This document shows positions 26,942 through 35,526 of a stretch of DNA of 64,000 nt, in pieces. A model generated the notes under the pieces. That model saw nothing but the letters and a program-made list of their open reading frames with translations, did no database searches and was not told the DNA's origin. The stretch's first letter is position 1, and each line of letters starts with the position of its first letter. The stretch spans positions 87,375-151,374 of the forward strand of contig NZ_REGA01000011.1 in assembly GCF_003841505.1 (NCBI RefSeq). The letters run 5' to 3'. The translations under genes were made by a program, and so were the position numbers. This stretch comes from Natrarchaeobius chitinivorans (GTDB lineage Archaea > Halobacteriota > Halobacteria > Halobacteriales > Natrialbaceae).

Positions 26942-27496
26942 ATGATCGAAACGCTTGCTATAGGCATAGTTGGTGGATTTCTCTCAGGTGTTGGTGTGTA
27001 TGTGGTACGCCAGAAGCGGAGGGCAGACAGGCTACGACAAGCCATTGCTACGGAGATACGAAGATCCACCCCCGTTGGAAACTTCAAGGCGGCTGTGATG
27101 GGGCCTGATTCTCTGCAAACTCCGATTATCGATGCTAACCTTGACAAATTATACTTGCTGAATTCATATGAAATCGAACTCGTTGCGAAGTATCATCAGC
27201 ACATGACACGGGTAAGGGAATACAATAAACGTAACAGCGATGATGATCTCGTATCCATCTCTCCGGAATTACAGAGATTAGGGGGAGAAATTGCAACGCA
27301 TACAGCGGAGACCCTTGAAGGAAATGTCCTCACTTTCCCAAAACAATTTGAATTTGTAAAGTCACGGTATAGAGGAGAGAGAAACAACAAACCGCCTACG
27401 ACGGAACAGGAGATTGAAGAAAAACGGAAGGAGTTAATTGAAAAAGCAAAGACGAAGCGAGAGAGTATAGATACGGCTGAAAATCAAGAATATTGA
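26942..27496 (+). CDS. Membrane-anchored helical cargo protein, AT-rich, unknown function
   Basis: 184 residues. N-terminal helix IETLAIGIVGGFLSGVGVYVV then basic KRRADR (one membrane span, inside-positive), followed by a mostly helical soluble domain ending in a coiled-coil-like EEKRKELIEKAKTKRES tail. Base composition is much more AT-rich than its flanks. Element 2 carries an unrelated membrane protein at the same position, so this is swappable cargo. Superinfection exclusion or defence is a possibility only. Confidence 0.7.
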   Translation: MIETLAIGIVGGFLSGVGVYVVRQKRRADRLRQAIATEIRRSTPVGNFKAAVMGPDSLQTPIIDANLDKLYLLNSYEIELVAKYHQHMTRVREYNKRNSDDDLVSISPELQRLGGEIATHTAETLEGNVLTFPKQFEFVKSRYRGERNNKPPTTEQEIEEKRKELIEKAKTKRESIDTAENQEY

Positions 27497-27932
27497 GTGT
27501 TTCATGTGGATCTCACAATGCCCCTAAGGGGGCAGGCAATTGCGCGACGCGCAGAGCGCGCGCCGCGCTAGCCCAAAGATGGAGCGGCCGATTCTGGACG
27601 GTAGAGTAGGTATGGCCCCACTGATAGGATGGTAGAGGACCTCGACAACCGGTGTTATCGAGTTCGCTTAGAAGGGAGAAGAGCCTCGAGTTACCGCCGT
27701 TGCCGGTAGTAGGCTCGGGGCTCACGGTGAGTCGGTCAAGTCGCTGTCGCTGCTGGTGGGCCATCTCCAGCGTCTCACGAGCGTCTTCACAGGCTCAGAG
27801 TGCGACAGCTGCGTTGTTCAGTTGGTTCTGCGCTCGTTTGAGTGTGGTGATGCGGTTGTGCATCATTGACATGTACTTGTTGGATGCTCAAATCTCATTG
27901 GACAAAAGAAGAATATTACGATATGTAGGAGT
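27497..27932. other. Right boundary hairpins of cargo site and degenerate stretch
   Basis: 27519-27575 holds CCCCTAAGGGGG and CGCGACGCGCAGAGCGCGCG palindromes, an imperfect inverted counterpart of the hairpins at 26740-26800. The same block occurs at 41582-41640. Downstream, a weakly conserved stretch (27600-27660) resembles 41660-41720. From 27872 on the - strand a reading frame (MSMMHNRITTLKRAQNQLNN...) is broken by a TGA at 27795-27797 and continues in helical, charged sequence. Confidence 0.5.
27600..27872 (-). pseudogene. Possible decayed small helical protein gene
   Basis: Beginning at ATG 27872 the frame gives a charged helix (NRITTLKRAQNQLNNAAVAL), then an in-frame TGA at 27795-27797, then more helix (ACEDARETLEMAHQQRQRLDRL) with a tail running into the cargo-boundary repeat. 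The compositional continuity across the stop suggests a nonsense-broken gene. The 3' limit is uncertain and no intact relative is seen in the window. Confidence 0.35.
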
Positions 27933-28187
27933 GTGAATATATCGCGTGCTATCCTTGAACATGCATCCCTCCCAGGGGTCGCACAGTTCTACGACTGCAA
28001 CCGATCGAACGCTGTCGCGTTCGCTTGCGAAGACGTCAGCAAGCTCGTCCGAGCGGTCCGCCATGTCCTCGAGCGGGACGACCTGACTCGAGAGCAGCGC
28101 CGGGAGATCGCCGAGACGCTCTCGACTCGAGCCGTTACCTTCGACGGCGAAACGTCGGTGACTGTCACACGGAAAGGCGACGAGTAA
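27933..28187 (+). CDS. 84-residue provirus protein, unknown function
   Basis: GTG start. The C-terminal part VRAVRHVLERDDLTREQRREIAETLSTRAVTFDGETSVTVTRKGDE is conserved, in broken form, at 42571-42793 of element 2. Predicted helix-strand mix without metal or catalytic motifs. It precedes the convergent nuclease-like gene by 9 bases. Confidence 0.6.
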   Translation: MNISRAILEHASLPGVAQFYDCNRSNAVAFACEDVSKLVRAVRHVLERDDLTREQRREIAETLSTRAVTFDGETSVTVTRKGDE

Positions 28188-28196
28188 CGGCTTCCG

Positions 28197-28529
28197 TCAG
28201 AAAACGTCTGAAATCGCTACTTTCGCTTGCTCAGTCTCACGGTGTTTCCCCCCACCGTGCCACTTGAGTAGCGGCAGATTCTCGGCCTTGCACATCCGGT
28301 CTTTCAGAATTGTACATCCAGACCGGCCGTGTGGCCGATAAACGACGAAACAGTACCAGCCGTCGGCCCGCCGGAGACGATCGTGGTAGGCCCGATAGAT
28401 TTTGAAGTTGCCGGGCTGGCCGTCGGAGTGCTCGAGCATGGTGCTCTTGATTTCGACGGGCGTTCCGTTCTGGAATCGGGCGTCGTGCCACGACGATCGC
28501 TCAAGAGTGAAGCGCCGCTTCTTCGCCAT
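28197..28529 (-). CDS. PD-(D/E)XK-like protein, second provirus paralogue
   Basis: 110 residues from ATG 28529 (MAKKRRFTLERSSWHDARFQ). TPVEIKSTMLEHSDGQPGNFKIYRAYHDRLRRADGWYCFVVYRPHGR matches the core of the protein at 23768: E-x-K strand, then the basic R..H..L helix, then a hydrophobic FVVY strand. The C-terminus is short (LLKWHGGGKHRETEQAKVAISDVF). Likely a small Holliday-junction-resolvase-like or nicking enzyme; the activity is inferred from the motif only. Transcribed opposite to the early genes. Confidence 0.6.
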   Translation of the reverse strand: MAKKRRFTLERSSWHDARFQNGTPVEIKSTMLEHSDGQPGNFKIYRAYHDRLRRADGWYCFVVYRPHGRSGCTILKDRMCKAENLPLLKWHGGGKHRETEQAKVAISDVF

Positions 28530-28746
28530 CCTCTTTTCGCAGATCGTCCCAAAATGGTTGGCTCGCTTCGAGCGATTCACGCAGACCACGCGCTACGCGC
28601 GCCGATATATATCAACTCCTCCGTGGAGATCGCCGTCCGCCCATCGGACGCCTCGCGACTGTCGGGAGCGAGCGATGGGCATGGGCGGATGGGCTGTACA
28701 CTAACGGGGGGTGTGTAACCGTAACCAGCTAACCACCCCGTCGCTG

Positions 28747-29928
28747 TCATCCGATTACCTCTTCGACCTTGCCAAGCGTTTCAGTGTGCAGACCCTCGTT
28801 CCGGTACTCGTTCCAGCGGGAATTGACCCATCCGTGGCTGTACGGTACGAACCGAGCGGTTTCACGATCCGTCATGCCGTCCTCTTTGCACCGGATCACG
28901 GTCCAGATCGCCGTCATCTTCGCGGCCTCATCAGCCGCGAGATCGTCGGTTTCGTCGCCGTACGCAGACCACGACCAGTCCGACGCCTCTTTGGTGTTGT
29001 ACCGGAAGTCCGTCGGCGGCACGCCTTCGACCTGTCCGTGAATGTCGGCCAGTTCCGCGTTCCGGATCGAATCGGCGATGACGGCTTTTTTCTTCGAGAC
29101 CTTCTTGACGATCGTGCCGACGCGCCACAGCATCGGATGGATCGATCGTTCGCCGTGAGCGATGTAGATCAGTGCCCCACCGTACTTGCGGATCTTGTAG
29201 ACGAGCGGAGCCATCTTCTGCCGGGTTTCGTAGCCCTGCTTGCCGGTTCCGCTGGCTGCACTCGAGAACTCGTCGCCGATGAACAGCTTCGGCCGCTGGC
29301 TGTGCTCGAGGGGATCGCCGTCCTGTTCGACCCACTCCATGAGGGTGCCGTAGTCGGGAATCCAGCCGTCTTGAACGTCGCCGTCGTCGTCTACCCAGCG
29401 GTCTTTCTCTTCGAGACTCTGGATATTGGTCCCGAGTATCGACTGTCCCGAGTGTAACGCGCGCCACCGCTGGGCGAGCAGACAGGCGAAATCGGTCTTT
29501 CCAGCCCCCATTTCGCCGAGTACGACCACGACGGGAGCGGGGCCATCGATGAGTTCGTCTACCTTCCCGATCGCTTTGAGTCCCGAGATGTCCGCCCGCT
29601 GTGACGAGTCACCGACCATGTGCTTGATTGTGGGTATATCGCCGTTCTCGAGCGCGTTGCGGAAGGTTTCAGTCCCTTCGACCAGCCGGATTTGGCGGTG
29701 CTTCTCGAGGTCTTTCGCCTGGCCGGGCATCTTGTCCGGCCGGTCGGCCTCGAGGGGATCGTAGTGAATCGATCGGATGGACATCGCCCGCGAGACGTGT
29801 TCATCCCGAACGATGCCACCGTGATCGTGAATCTCCCGGTTCTCCCGGTCGCTGTACCCTTCTTGGTGCTCGCGCGCCTGTGCGGTCGTGAACAGTGCTT
29901 GCTGGTCTGCTGTAGAATCGTCACTCAT
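28747..29928 (-). CDS. VP8-like P-loop ATPase of pleolipovirus cluster
   Basis: 393 residues. Walker A VVVLGEMGAGKTDFA at about 135-149; Walker B-like KLFIGDEFSS at about 212-221; then GGALIYIAHGERSIHPML, as in DNA-packaging or AAA ATPases. The C-terminus (DGMTDRETARFVPYSHGWVNSRWNEY) is a helix-turn-helix-like tail. Pleolipoviruses carry a conserved putative ATPase (VP8) as the last gene of the structural cluster, and this one overlaps the preceding gene by eight bases in the same order. Role in genome handling during virion assembly is inferred. Confidence 0.82.
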   Translation of the reverse strand: MSDDSTADQQALFTTAQAREHQEGYSDRENREIHDHGGIVRDEHVSRAMSIRSIHYDPLEADRPDKMPGQAKDLEKHRQIRLVEGTETFRNALENGDIPTIKHMVGDSSQRADISGLKAIGKVDELIDGPAPVVVVLGEMGAGKTDFACLLAQRWRALHSGQSILGTNIQSLEEKDRWVDDDGDVQDGWIPDYGTLMEWVEQDGDPLEHSQRPKLFIGDEFSSAASGTGKQGYETRQKMAPLVYKIRKYGGALIYIAHGERSIHPMLWRVGTIVKKVSKKKAVIADSIRNAELADIHGQVEGVPPTDFRYNTKEASDWSWSAYGDETDDLAADEAAKMTAIWTVIRCKEDGMTDRETARFVPYSHGWVNSRWNEYRNEGLHTETLGKVEEVIG

Positions 29929-30721
29929 TGTGTCCTCCGTCGGTCGCCGCGGCCTGCTGGCCGGTGTCCATCGTGATCGGTTCCATCGGCTCGGTCGGAT
30001 CGAAGTCGTGTTCGTAGTCGCCGACGTCTTTGATTTCGTCGCTGGACCACTCGTCGGCGTCGTCTTCGGCTGCCTCGAAGCGTTCCTTCACGCTGGTTTT
30101 CTGGGTCATCAAGCCGCGTTCGTCGGCTTCAGCCTGAGCGTTGATCGAATCCCGTTCGATCTCGACACCCATCTTCGAGATTCTCCCACGGAGCCGATTG
30201 TAGGCGATCGCCGTTCGAATGAGGTCGCCGTGAACGTCCTCGAGCATGGCCTTGACGGTGGTGAGCTTGCTGTCAGCGAGTCGGCTGAAGAAACAGCCGG
30301 TGACGACGAGCGTTTCCGTGTCTTCGTGCCAGTCGAACTCGCGGACTTCGAACGCTTCGTTATCGTTGCAGCGGTACGGAGACGGCCCCTCGACGGTCTT
30401 TTCGTCCCACACACCGGGTTCGACGTAGTACTTCTCTCGCTCGTCGGTGACGCCGTTGATGTGGTAGACTTCGACCATCCGCCGGTTGCGGAGCCAGCGC
30501 GCGCCGGTGACGAACAGGGCGAGCAGCGGCGGCCCCAGAAGCAAGAGCGCGGCCAGCCAGCCGTAGACGATCGGCGGAATGCCGGGAATCGACGGACGAA
30601 TCCAGACCAACGCCGCACCGAGCGAGACGAGTACGCCGAGTACGACGAGCTGGCCCTCGGCAGCGATGTACGTCAGCCGGTCCGACCAGGAGCCGAACGT
30701 TCCACTCAGTCCGTCGCTCAC
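29921..30721 (-). CDS. Pleolipovirus conserved membrane protein (ORF7-like)
   Basis: 266 residues. Two transmembrane helices near the N-terminus (LVVLGVLVSLGAALVWI; VYGWLAALLLLGPPLLALFV), then a long cytosolic domain (MVEVYHINGVTDEREKYYVEPGVWDE ... GDLIRTAIAYNRLRGRISKMG). The position between the ORF6-like and VP8-like genes matches the conserved pleolipovirus order. Overlaps both neighbours by 4-8 bases, indicating one operon. Confidence 0.75.
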   Translation of the reverse strand: MSDGLSGTFGSWSDRLTYIAAEGQLVVLGVLVSLGAALVWIRPSIPGIPPIVYGWLAALLLLGPPLLALFVTGARWLRNRRMVEVYHINGVTDEREKYYVEPGVWDEKTVEGPSPYRCNDNEAFEVREFDWHEDTETLVVTGCFFSRLADSKLTTVKAMLEDVHGDLIRTAIAYNRLRGRISKMGVEIERDSINAQAEADERGLMTQKTSVKERFEAAEDDADEWSSDEIKDVGDYEHDFDPTEPMEPITMDTGQQAAATDGGHNE

Positions 30722-31533
30722 GCTTGGACCACCCCGCTTTCCTCGCCACGAACGACGATGACAGCGCCGAGCGCGGCCAGCCCGGTGGTCATCACAACGC
30801 CGGAGAACAGCCCGCTCGTGCCGCCGAAGTGACGGAATGGATCTTGCTCACCCTGCGTACCGGTACTGATGTACGGTCCGCGCTGTTCTTCCATCGAGAG
30901 CGGGGTCGCGAACGACAGCGCCACACCGTCGTTTTCACCGGCGAAGGTGTTCACGTAGACCGTGTTATTCCCCTCATCGACGTCTTCGACCATCGTCCGA
31001 TACTCACCGCTCCCTTCCTCCCAGTCAGCACTCTCGGCCATCGTGATCGTCGTCGGCTCGAGGGCGAAGATGTGGACGACGAACTGGCCGTCGGTGAACT
31101 CCCAGTCGGTGATGTACGTCTCGGAGTCGATCTCACGTACATAGTCGTCAGGAATCCGGTCGTCGGGATCGGGAGCGGCCGCTAACCACGCCTCGAGTTC
31201 CTCGCGTTCATCGTCGGTGAGTTCGTCGCGCTGGTCGTCAGTTGCCCAGCTTTCGACCGTCTCGACCTGCTGGTACGATGCATTCTCGGCGTCGGTCCGC
31301 TCGAGAATCGAGTGCAGGTTGCTCGAGTCGTTGGCGTTGTCTTCGTCACTTTCTGGATCGTCACGTCCCTCCTGGTCGTCCTCGAGCAGGCCGCGGATCT
31401 GGTCGACAACACCGGCGTCGGTTTCGTTCGTCTCGGTGCCATCGTCGGCGATCGCGGTTGCCGCGGCCATACTGCCCATGCCCATCGCGAGCACCACGGC
31501 TACGACCATCGAAACAAGAAAAATCCGTTTCAT
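30718..31533 (-). CDS. Exported C-anchored protein of pleolipovirus cluster (ORF6-like)
   Basis: 271 residues from ATG 31533. Signal peptide MKRIFLVSMVVAVVLAMGMG...AAATAIA, acidic ectodomain (helical, then strand-rich: TYITDWEFTDGQFVVHIFALEPTTITMAESADW), and a C-terminal membrane anchor GLFSGVVMTTGLAALGAVIVV. It lies between the spike and the ORF7-like gene. Probably a membrane partner of the spike in the virion envelope (inference from conserved order). A GTG 15 bases upstream would overlap the spike gene. Confidence 0.75.
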   Translation of the reverse strand: MKRIFLVSMVVAVVLAMGMGSMAAATAIADDGTETNETDAGVVDQIRGLLEDDQEGRDDPESDEDNANDSSNLHSILERTDAENASYQQVETVESWATDDQRDELTDDEREELEAWLAAAPDPDDRIPDDYVREIDSETYITDWEFTDGQFVVHIFALEPTTITMAESADWEEGSGEYRTMVEDVDEGNNTVYVNTFAGENDGVALSFATPLSMEEQRGPYISTGTQGEQDPFRHFGGTSGLFSGVVMTTGLAALGAVIVVRGEESGVVQA

Positions 31534-31538
31534 ACGAA

Positions 31539-33173
31539 TCAGGTCCACGGAAGGATGTCAGTCACGAACCCGACGACGAGGAACACAACTCCGACGACGA
31601 TGACCAGTCCGACCATCACACCGCTGTACTCGCCGAGGGCGTCCTCGATGTCACCGACGCCCGGAAGCGTCACACCGTCGTTGCCGTCGTCACGGTCCTC
31701 GAGTTCGTCGTGTAGCTCCTGAATCTCCTCGATGAGTTCGACGTACTCACTCGAGTTGTAGGTGTCGTAGGACGGTCGATCCCAGGCGACGTCGTGGACG
31801 GGATCACCGGCCGCATCATACATTTCGTCGATCGTGAACTCGCCGTGTTCGAAGTAGATCGACTCACTCTCGGTCACCATCATGAGGGTGCCGTCGAGGT
31901 CGTCTGTGTGATACGATTCGTTCACCTCGAACCCGCCATCGGGGACATCGCCAGCGAACAACAGCCCGTCGTACGATTCCGAAACGTGGCCGGAATAATT
32001 CGCTTCGCGGGTTTCAGCCGATTCGTTCCACTCGTACTCGATGTCGGTGTAGCCGTCATACGAGACGACCATCGTGGTATCGAACTCAGTGTGTTCGAGG
32101 CCGAGAACCGACGAAAGGGCGATCTGGAACCGTTCTTCGGTGACGTCCGAATCACCGGACATGTAGCGGACGGTTCCTTCAGCGCCACGGACGTCTTCGG
32201 GATCGATTTCGCCCTCGTCAAGTGCGGTGTAGAGGTCGTCGACGAACTGTTCGTCGTAGTTCTCGACGGCGACCTGTGCCTGATCGTGGAGTTCGTCGAG
32301 TTTGTCATCGGGATCGGACAAGTCGTACATAACCCGACTCTCGAGATTATATTCGGGTTGATTCAGCGTGACTGTCTTGCCGTTCCATTCGACACTATTG
32401 GAGGTATGGACGATTTCGAACGAAGGCGAGTCGTAGTTCCCTCCAAGTTCGGGTGTCCACGTAATATCATCACTGTACGAGTTGTCACGTTCGTCGATAT
32501 AGCCGTACATCACGGGCATCTCGTACTCGTGGACGGTCCCGTTGCGCAGGTCGTACGTTGCATTCCCCGATTCATGTGTGTAGTAGAACTCCTCGAGTGT
32601 CCCGTCGTAATACCCAAGCGAGCCTGCGGGATGGACCATATCACCGTTTACATCGTCTGTTTCGCGAGATTGGTTTTGCTGGTAGGCGAGTTCATGCTGG
32701 TGAGCAGACGCCTCTTCGATCACCTGGATCTGGAGCCGACTGTAGTAGTCGTTGATCGCCTCTTTCGCAGCAATATCGGCCTCGTCGACATCGTCGCCCT
32801 CTTCCCACGAGGTCGCAATCGCATCACGCGCCTCGAGGGAGGCGATCGTCGGCGTGTCCTCCATGTAGTTGCCGAGAAGGACTTCCGTCGACTCCCACGA
32901 CTCGCCGGTCTGGCGAGCGTTCAACCAGATGTCCGCCTCGATTTTGTCGGTACTCTGGGAGCCGTCAACGTCATCGAGATCGGCGACCCCGCAGGCGTAG
33001 CCGTAGACGAACCGCGCCGGGGAGTCGCAGACTTCCTGTACGGTGTCGTCGGTGAGGCTCCCGTCGTCGGCCGCCGTAGGTGTCATCGCCGCTGGTGCGA
33101 CGAGCGAACCGACCAGCAAGCAGACCAGCAACACCGTCCCGAGACGGTGGGCTGTGGGCAGTATGGGCCGCAC
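31539..33173 (-). CDS. VP4-like envelope spike protein
   Basis: 544 residues from GTG 33173, directly after the stop of the upstream micro-gene. Signal peptide LGTVLLVCLLVGSLVAPAAM with AxA-type site, a large acidic extracellular domain with paired Cys (VQEVCDSPARFVYGYACG) and several N-glycosylation sequons (NQS, NAT, NGT, NES, NYS), then a coiled-coil stalk (YVELIEEIQELHDELEDRD) and a C-terminal membrane anchor (GVMVGLVIVVGVVFLVVGFV) with a very short tail. This is the architecture of pleolipovirus spikes that bind the cell and fuse membranes. Confidence 0.85.
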   Translation of the reverse strand: MRPILPTAHRLGTVLLVCLLVGSLVAPAAMTPTAADDGSLTDDTVQEVCDSPARFVYGYACGVADLDDVDGSQSTDKIEADIWLNARQTGESWESTEVLLGNYMEDTPTIASLEARDAIATSWEEGDDVDEADIAAKEAINDYYSRLQIQVIEEASAHQHELAYQQNQSRETDDVNGDMVHPAGSLGYYDGTLEEFYYTHESGNATYDLRNGTVHEYEMPVMYGYIDERDNSYSDDITWTPELGGNYDSPSFEIVHTSNSVEWNGKTVTLNQPEYNLESRVMYDLSDPDDKLDELHDQAQVAVENYDEQFVDDLYTALDEGEIDPEDVRGAEGTVRYMSGDSDVTEERFQIALSSVLGLEHTEFDTTMVVSYDGYTDIEYEWNESAETREANYSGHVSESYDGLLFAGDVPDGGFEVNESYHTDDLDGTLMMVTESESIYFEHGEFTIDEMYDAAGDPVHDVAWDRPSYDTYNSSEYVELIEEIQELHDELEDRDDGNDGVTLPGVGDIEDALGEYSGVMVGLVIVVGVVFLVVGFVTDILPWT

Positions 33174-33293
33174 TCAGATCACCCCCGCCGCACCCGCGAG
33201 AACCAGTGAAACGTAGCCAGCGCAGCCGCCAGCCGTTGCGATACCGAGTGCCGCAAACAGGTCGTAGGTCGCTCGCGAGAGACTGTCGGGCAC
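33174..33293 (-). CDS. 39-residue micro membrane protein in structural operon
   Basis: GTG start: PDSLSRATYDLFAALGIATA then GGCAGYVSLVLAGAAGVI. One or two hydrophobic segments, glycine-rich. Its TGA is immediately followed by the GTG of the spike gene, and it starts two bases after the preceding micro-gene. Perhaps a minor envelope component. No homologue known to me. Confidence 0.6.
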   Translation of the reverse strand: MPDSLSRATYDLFAALGIATAGGCAGYVSLVLAGAAGVI

Positions 33294-33294
33294 T

Positions 33295-33420
33295 TCAGAC
33301 CACCCCCGTCGCCATCAGTGCGGTCAGGCCGATCGAGACGGCCGAGGCGGTGACGATGTACCCCGTCATCACGGAACTGTACCACTCGACGCTCTTGCCG
33401 TGGAATAGTGGTGTTTGCAT
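33295..33420 (-). CDS. 41-residue micro membrane protein in structural operon
   Basis: MQTPLFHGKSVEWYSSVMTG then YIVTASAVSIGLTALMATGVV: short outside segment plus one transmembrane helix. Located between the VP3-like gene (13 bases upstream) and the next micro-gene. Size and topology resemble small envelope proteins or holin-like proteins; unknown. Confidence 0.6.
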   Translation of the reverse strand: MQTPLFHGKSVEWYSSVMTGYIVTASAVSIGLTALMATGVV

Positions 33421-33433
33421 GATTCGATCCCTC

Positions 33434-33984
<551 letters not shown>

Positions 33985-34170
33985 ATGGCACTGAACAAGA
34001 TACGCCGGTTGGACCGCAATTCGTACGGTATCACGCTCCCGAAAGGCGACCTCCGCGTTGAGGGGTTACTCGACGAAAACGGTGAACTCAGAGACGAACA
34101 CCACCTTCACATTCGTCACGTCGGCGACGGCGAGTGGAGCCTCGAGCGCGTCGAGGAGATCGAAGCGTGA
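33985..34170 (+). CDS. AbrB-like small regulator
   Basis: 61 residues: LNKIRRLDRNSYGITLPKGDLRVEGLLDENGEL has the swapped-hairpin AbrB/SpoVT pattern (xRxxxSxxITLPKxxLxxxGL). Such proteins are common haloviral and haloarchaeal DNA-binding dimers. Divergent from the structural operon and likely to bind the CCTTGG repeats between them (inference). Appears leaderless. Confidence 0.75.
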   Translation: MALNKIRRLDRNSYGITLPKGDLRVEGLLDENGELRDEHHLHIRHVGDGEWSLERVEEIEA

Positions 34171-34415
34171 GCCAGAACTGTGAAAGGGGGTCCTCGAGGC
34201 CGACCCCACGGGGTTGCTCGAGGATGTATCGGGCATCCCGGATGTATGCACCTGCGAGCCGTGGGCGGTGGGCCGAGGTGCATCAAATTGAACCCGACCG
34301 ACCTGGCTGCCGCCACGATCGACGCGACGGCCGACACCGACCACTTAAAGAAACGGTCCTTCAGTCACCCGAGATCGACGCGATTCGACCCCCCGTGCAT
34401 ACGCTCGCTTAAACC
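34171..34415. other. Intergenic stretch, no supported gene
   Basis: 245 bases with a GGGGTC.../GACCCC hairpin near 34186-34212 (possible terminator of the AbrB-like gene) and a TATA-like GCTTAAACC directly before the next ATG at 34416. An open frame crosses it but its composition is not protein-like. Confidence 0.45.
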
Positions 34416-34676
34416 ATGTCCCGACGAACCAGCCTCAAACTGACCGACGAACGTGAGCGCCTGCTCGAGCAAGCCAGCGAGATCGTTGCCGCCGACGAGT
34501 ACGACGACCCACCCATGTCGGTCGTGATCGACGCCGCGCTCACACACCTGGTGGAATCGAAAGAGAACATCGACGACGCCCGTGGCGACGTCGACCCGGA
34601 GACGATTCAAATGGTCGCGAACACGTCCGTGATCGGCCTTCGCTACCGGACGAGTGTTGAGAGTAAATTCCGCTAA
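34416..34676 (+). CDS. Ribbon-helix-helix-like small protein (DUF7386 type)
   Basis: 86 residues: SRRTSLKLTDERERLLEQASEIVAADEYDDPPMSVVIDAALTHLVESKEN. A basic beta-strand followed by two helices resembles the MetJ/Arc ribbon-helix-helix fold, as in many haloarchaeal plasmid and virus regulators. The C-terminal 25 residues are family specific. Probably a DNA-binding regulator or partition-like factor. Confidence 0.72.
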   Translation: MSRRTSLKLTDERERLLEQASEIVAADEYDDPPMSVVIDAALTHLVESKENIDDARGDVDPETIQMVANTSVIGLRYRTSVESKFR

Positions 34677-34924
34677 TTCCGCTTTCCGAGGTAGTCGGAC
34701 GGAAATCGCTGTTTTTGGTTCTCCTGATTGGGTTTCCCAACGACGAGACCCCGCTAACCGTCCGACTTTCACTCCTTAGCGGACGTGGTTTGACCGACTA
34801 TTCGGTGTTAACGGGCTACTGATTTACCGATCAATATAGGTTCACAACTTTTCGAAGAAATATGCCGATTGGAAAAAGTCTCAGCGGTCGACAAGATCGT
34901 ATCAGCCACGTTGGCCGGAAGACC

Positions 34925-34968
34925 TTAGTTTCACTAAAGCAACCTTTCCGCTACGACAGTTACTAAAG
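34925..34968 (+). promoter_or_regulatory. Operator-like repeats upstream of the winged-helix repressor gene
   Basis: A perfect 13-base palindrome TTAGT-TTC-ACTAA at 34925-34937, and its half-site ACTAAAG repeated at 34933-34939 and 34962-34968, the latter touching the ATG at 34969. Suits autoregulation by the downstream winged-helix protein. Confidence 0.55.
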
Positions 34969-35319
34969 ATGAAACTCCGTCAGCCAACAGACTTTCTCAT
35001 CCTTGAGGAACTCGAAGACAAAGGTCGGAACGTTGCGACGAATTTAGCCTCTCACACGGGAAAGAGTCGCAAGAATATCAACACGCGATTGCCGATGCTT
35101 GAAGACTATGGCCTCGTTCAGAAAATTGGTCCGTCCGAACGATCAGGACTATATGAAATCACGTCTGGCGGGAAGGCAGTACTTCTCTATCAGGATCAGT
35201 ACGATCAGGTGGACAACTTCGAGGAACTAATCAAGGGAACTAACACCACAATCGCCGACAACACCGACAATCCCCAAGCGAGTTTCGCTCGCGGGGAAGC
35301 TAAAAGCGAGGACACCTGA
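34969..35319 (+). CDS. PhiH1-repressor-like winged-helix protein
   Basis: 116 residues. TDFLILEELEDKGRNVATNLASHTGKSRKNINTRLPMLEDYGLVQKIGPSERSGLYEITSGGKAVL is a MarR/PhiH1-repressor-type winged helix, with the recognition helix around SRKNINTRLPML. The C-terminal 40 residues are flexible and acidic. In halovirus PhiH this family keeps the lytic genes silent; a lysogeny repressor role is therefore likely here. Lower GC than the structural genes. Confidence 0.8.
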   Translation: MKLRQPTDFLILEELEDKGRNVATNLASHTGKSRKNINTRLPMLEDYGLVQKIGPSERSGLYEITSGGKAVLLYQDQYDQVDNFEELIKGTNTTIADNTDNPQASFARGEAKSEDT

Positions 35320-35526
35320 GCGACTCTATGGAAACCCTCACACGGTGAACCGTACTGCAGACAGAGCGTGAATGTGGCACAACGGCCAGGTGAATTTGAA
35401 AGGTATCATTCGGTCAGTCCAGGGTGCGTAGTTAACAAATCGGATGTCAAACTTCCAAACTATTCCCAAATCGTTTCTGGATTTAGGGGAAGGACTTGAT
35501 TCGATGGGATGATTGCAGAATCAAAA

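Noticed and set aside
26606..27600. CRISPR-like or terminator array near the palindromes
   Set aside because: Hairpins are not regularly spaced direct repeats with spacers, and they are conserved as a block in both elements.
31794..33209. 471-residue + strand frame opposite the spike gene
   Set aside because: Antisense of the spike; no start context, and the - strand protein has signal peptide, sequons and anchor.
34180..34443. 87-residue + strand frame before the ribbon-helix-helix gene
   Set aside because: Overlaps the well-supported gene at 34416 in another frame and has non-coding-like composition.
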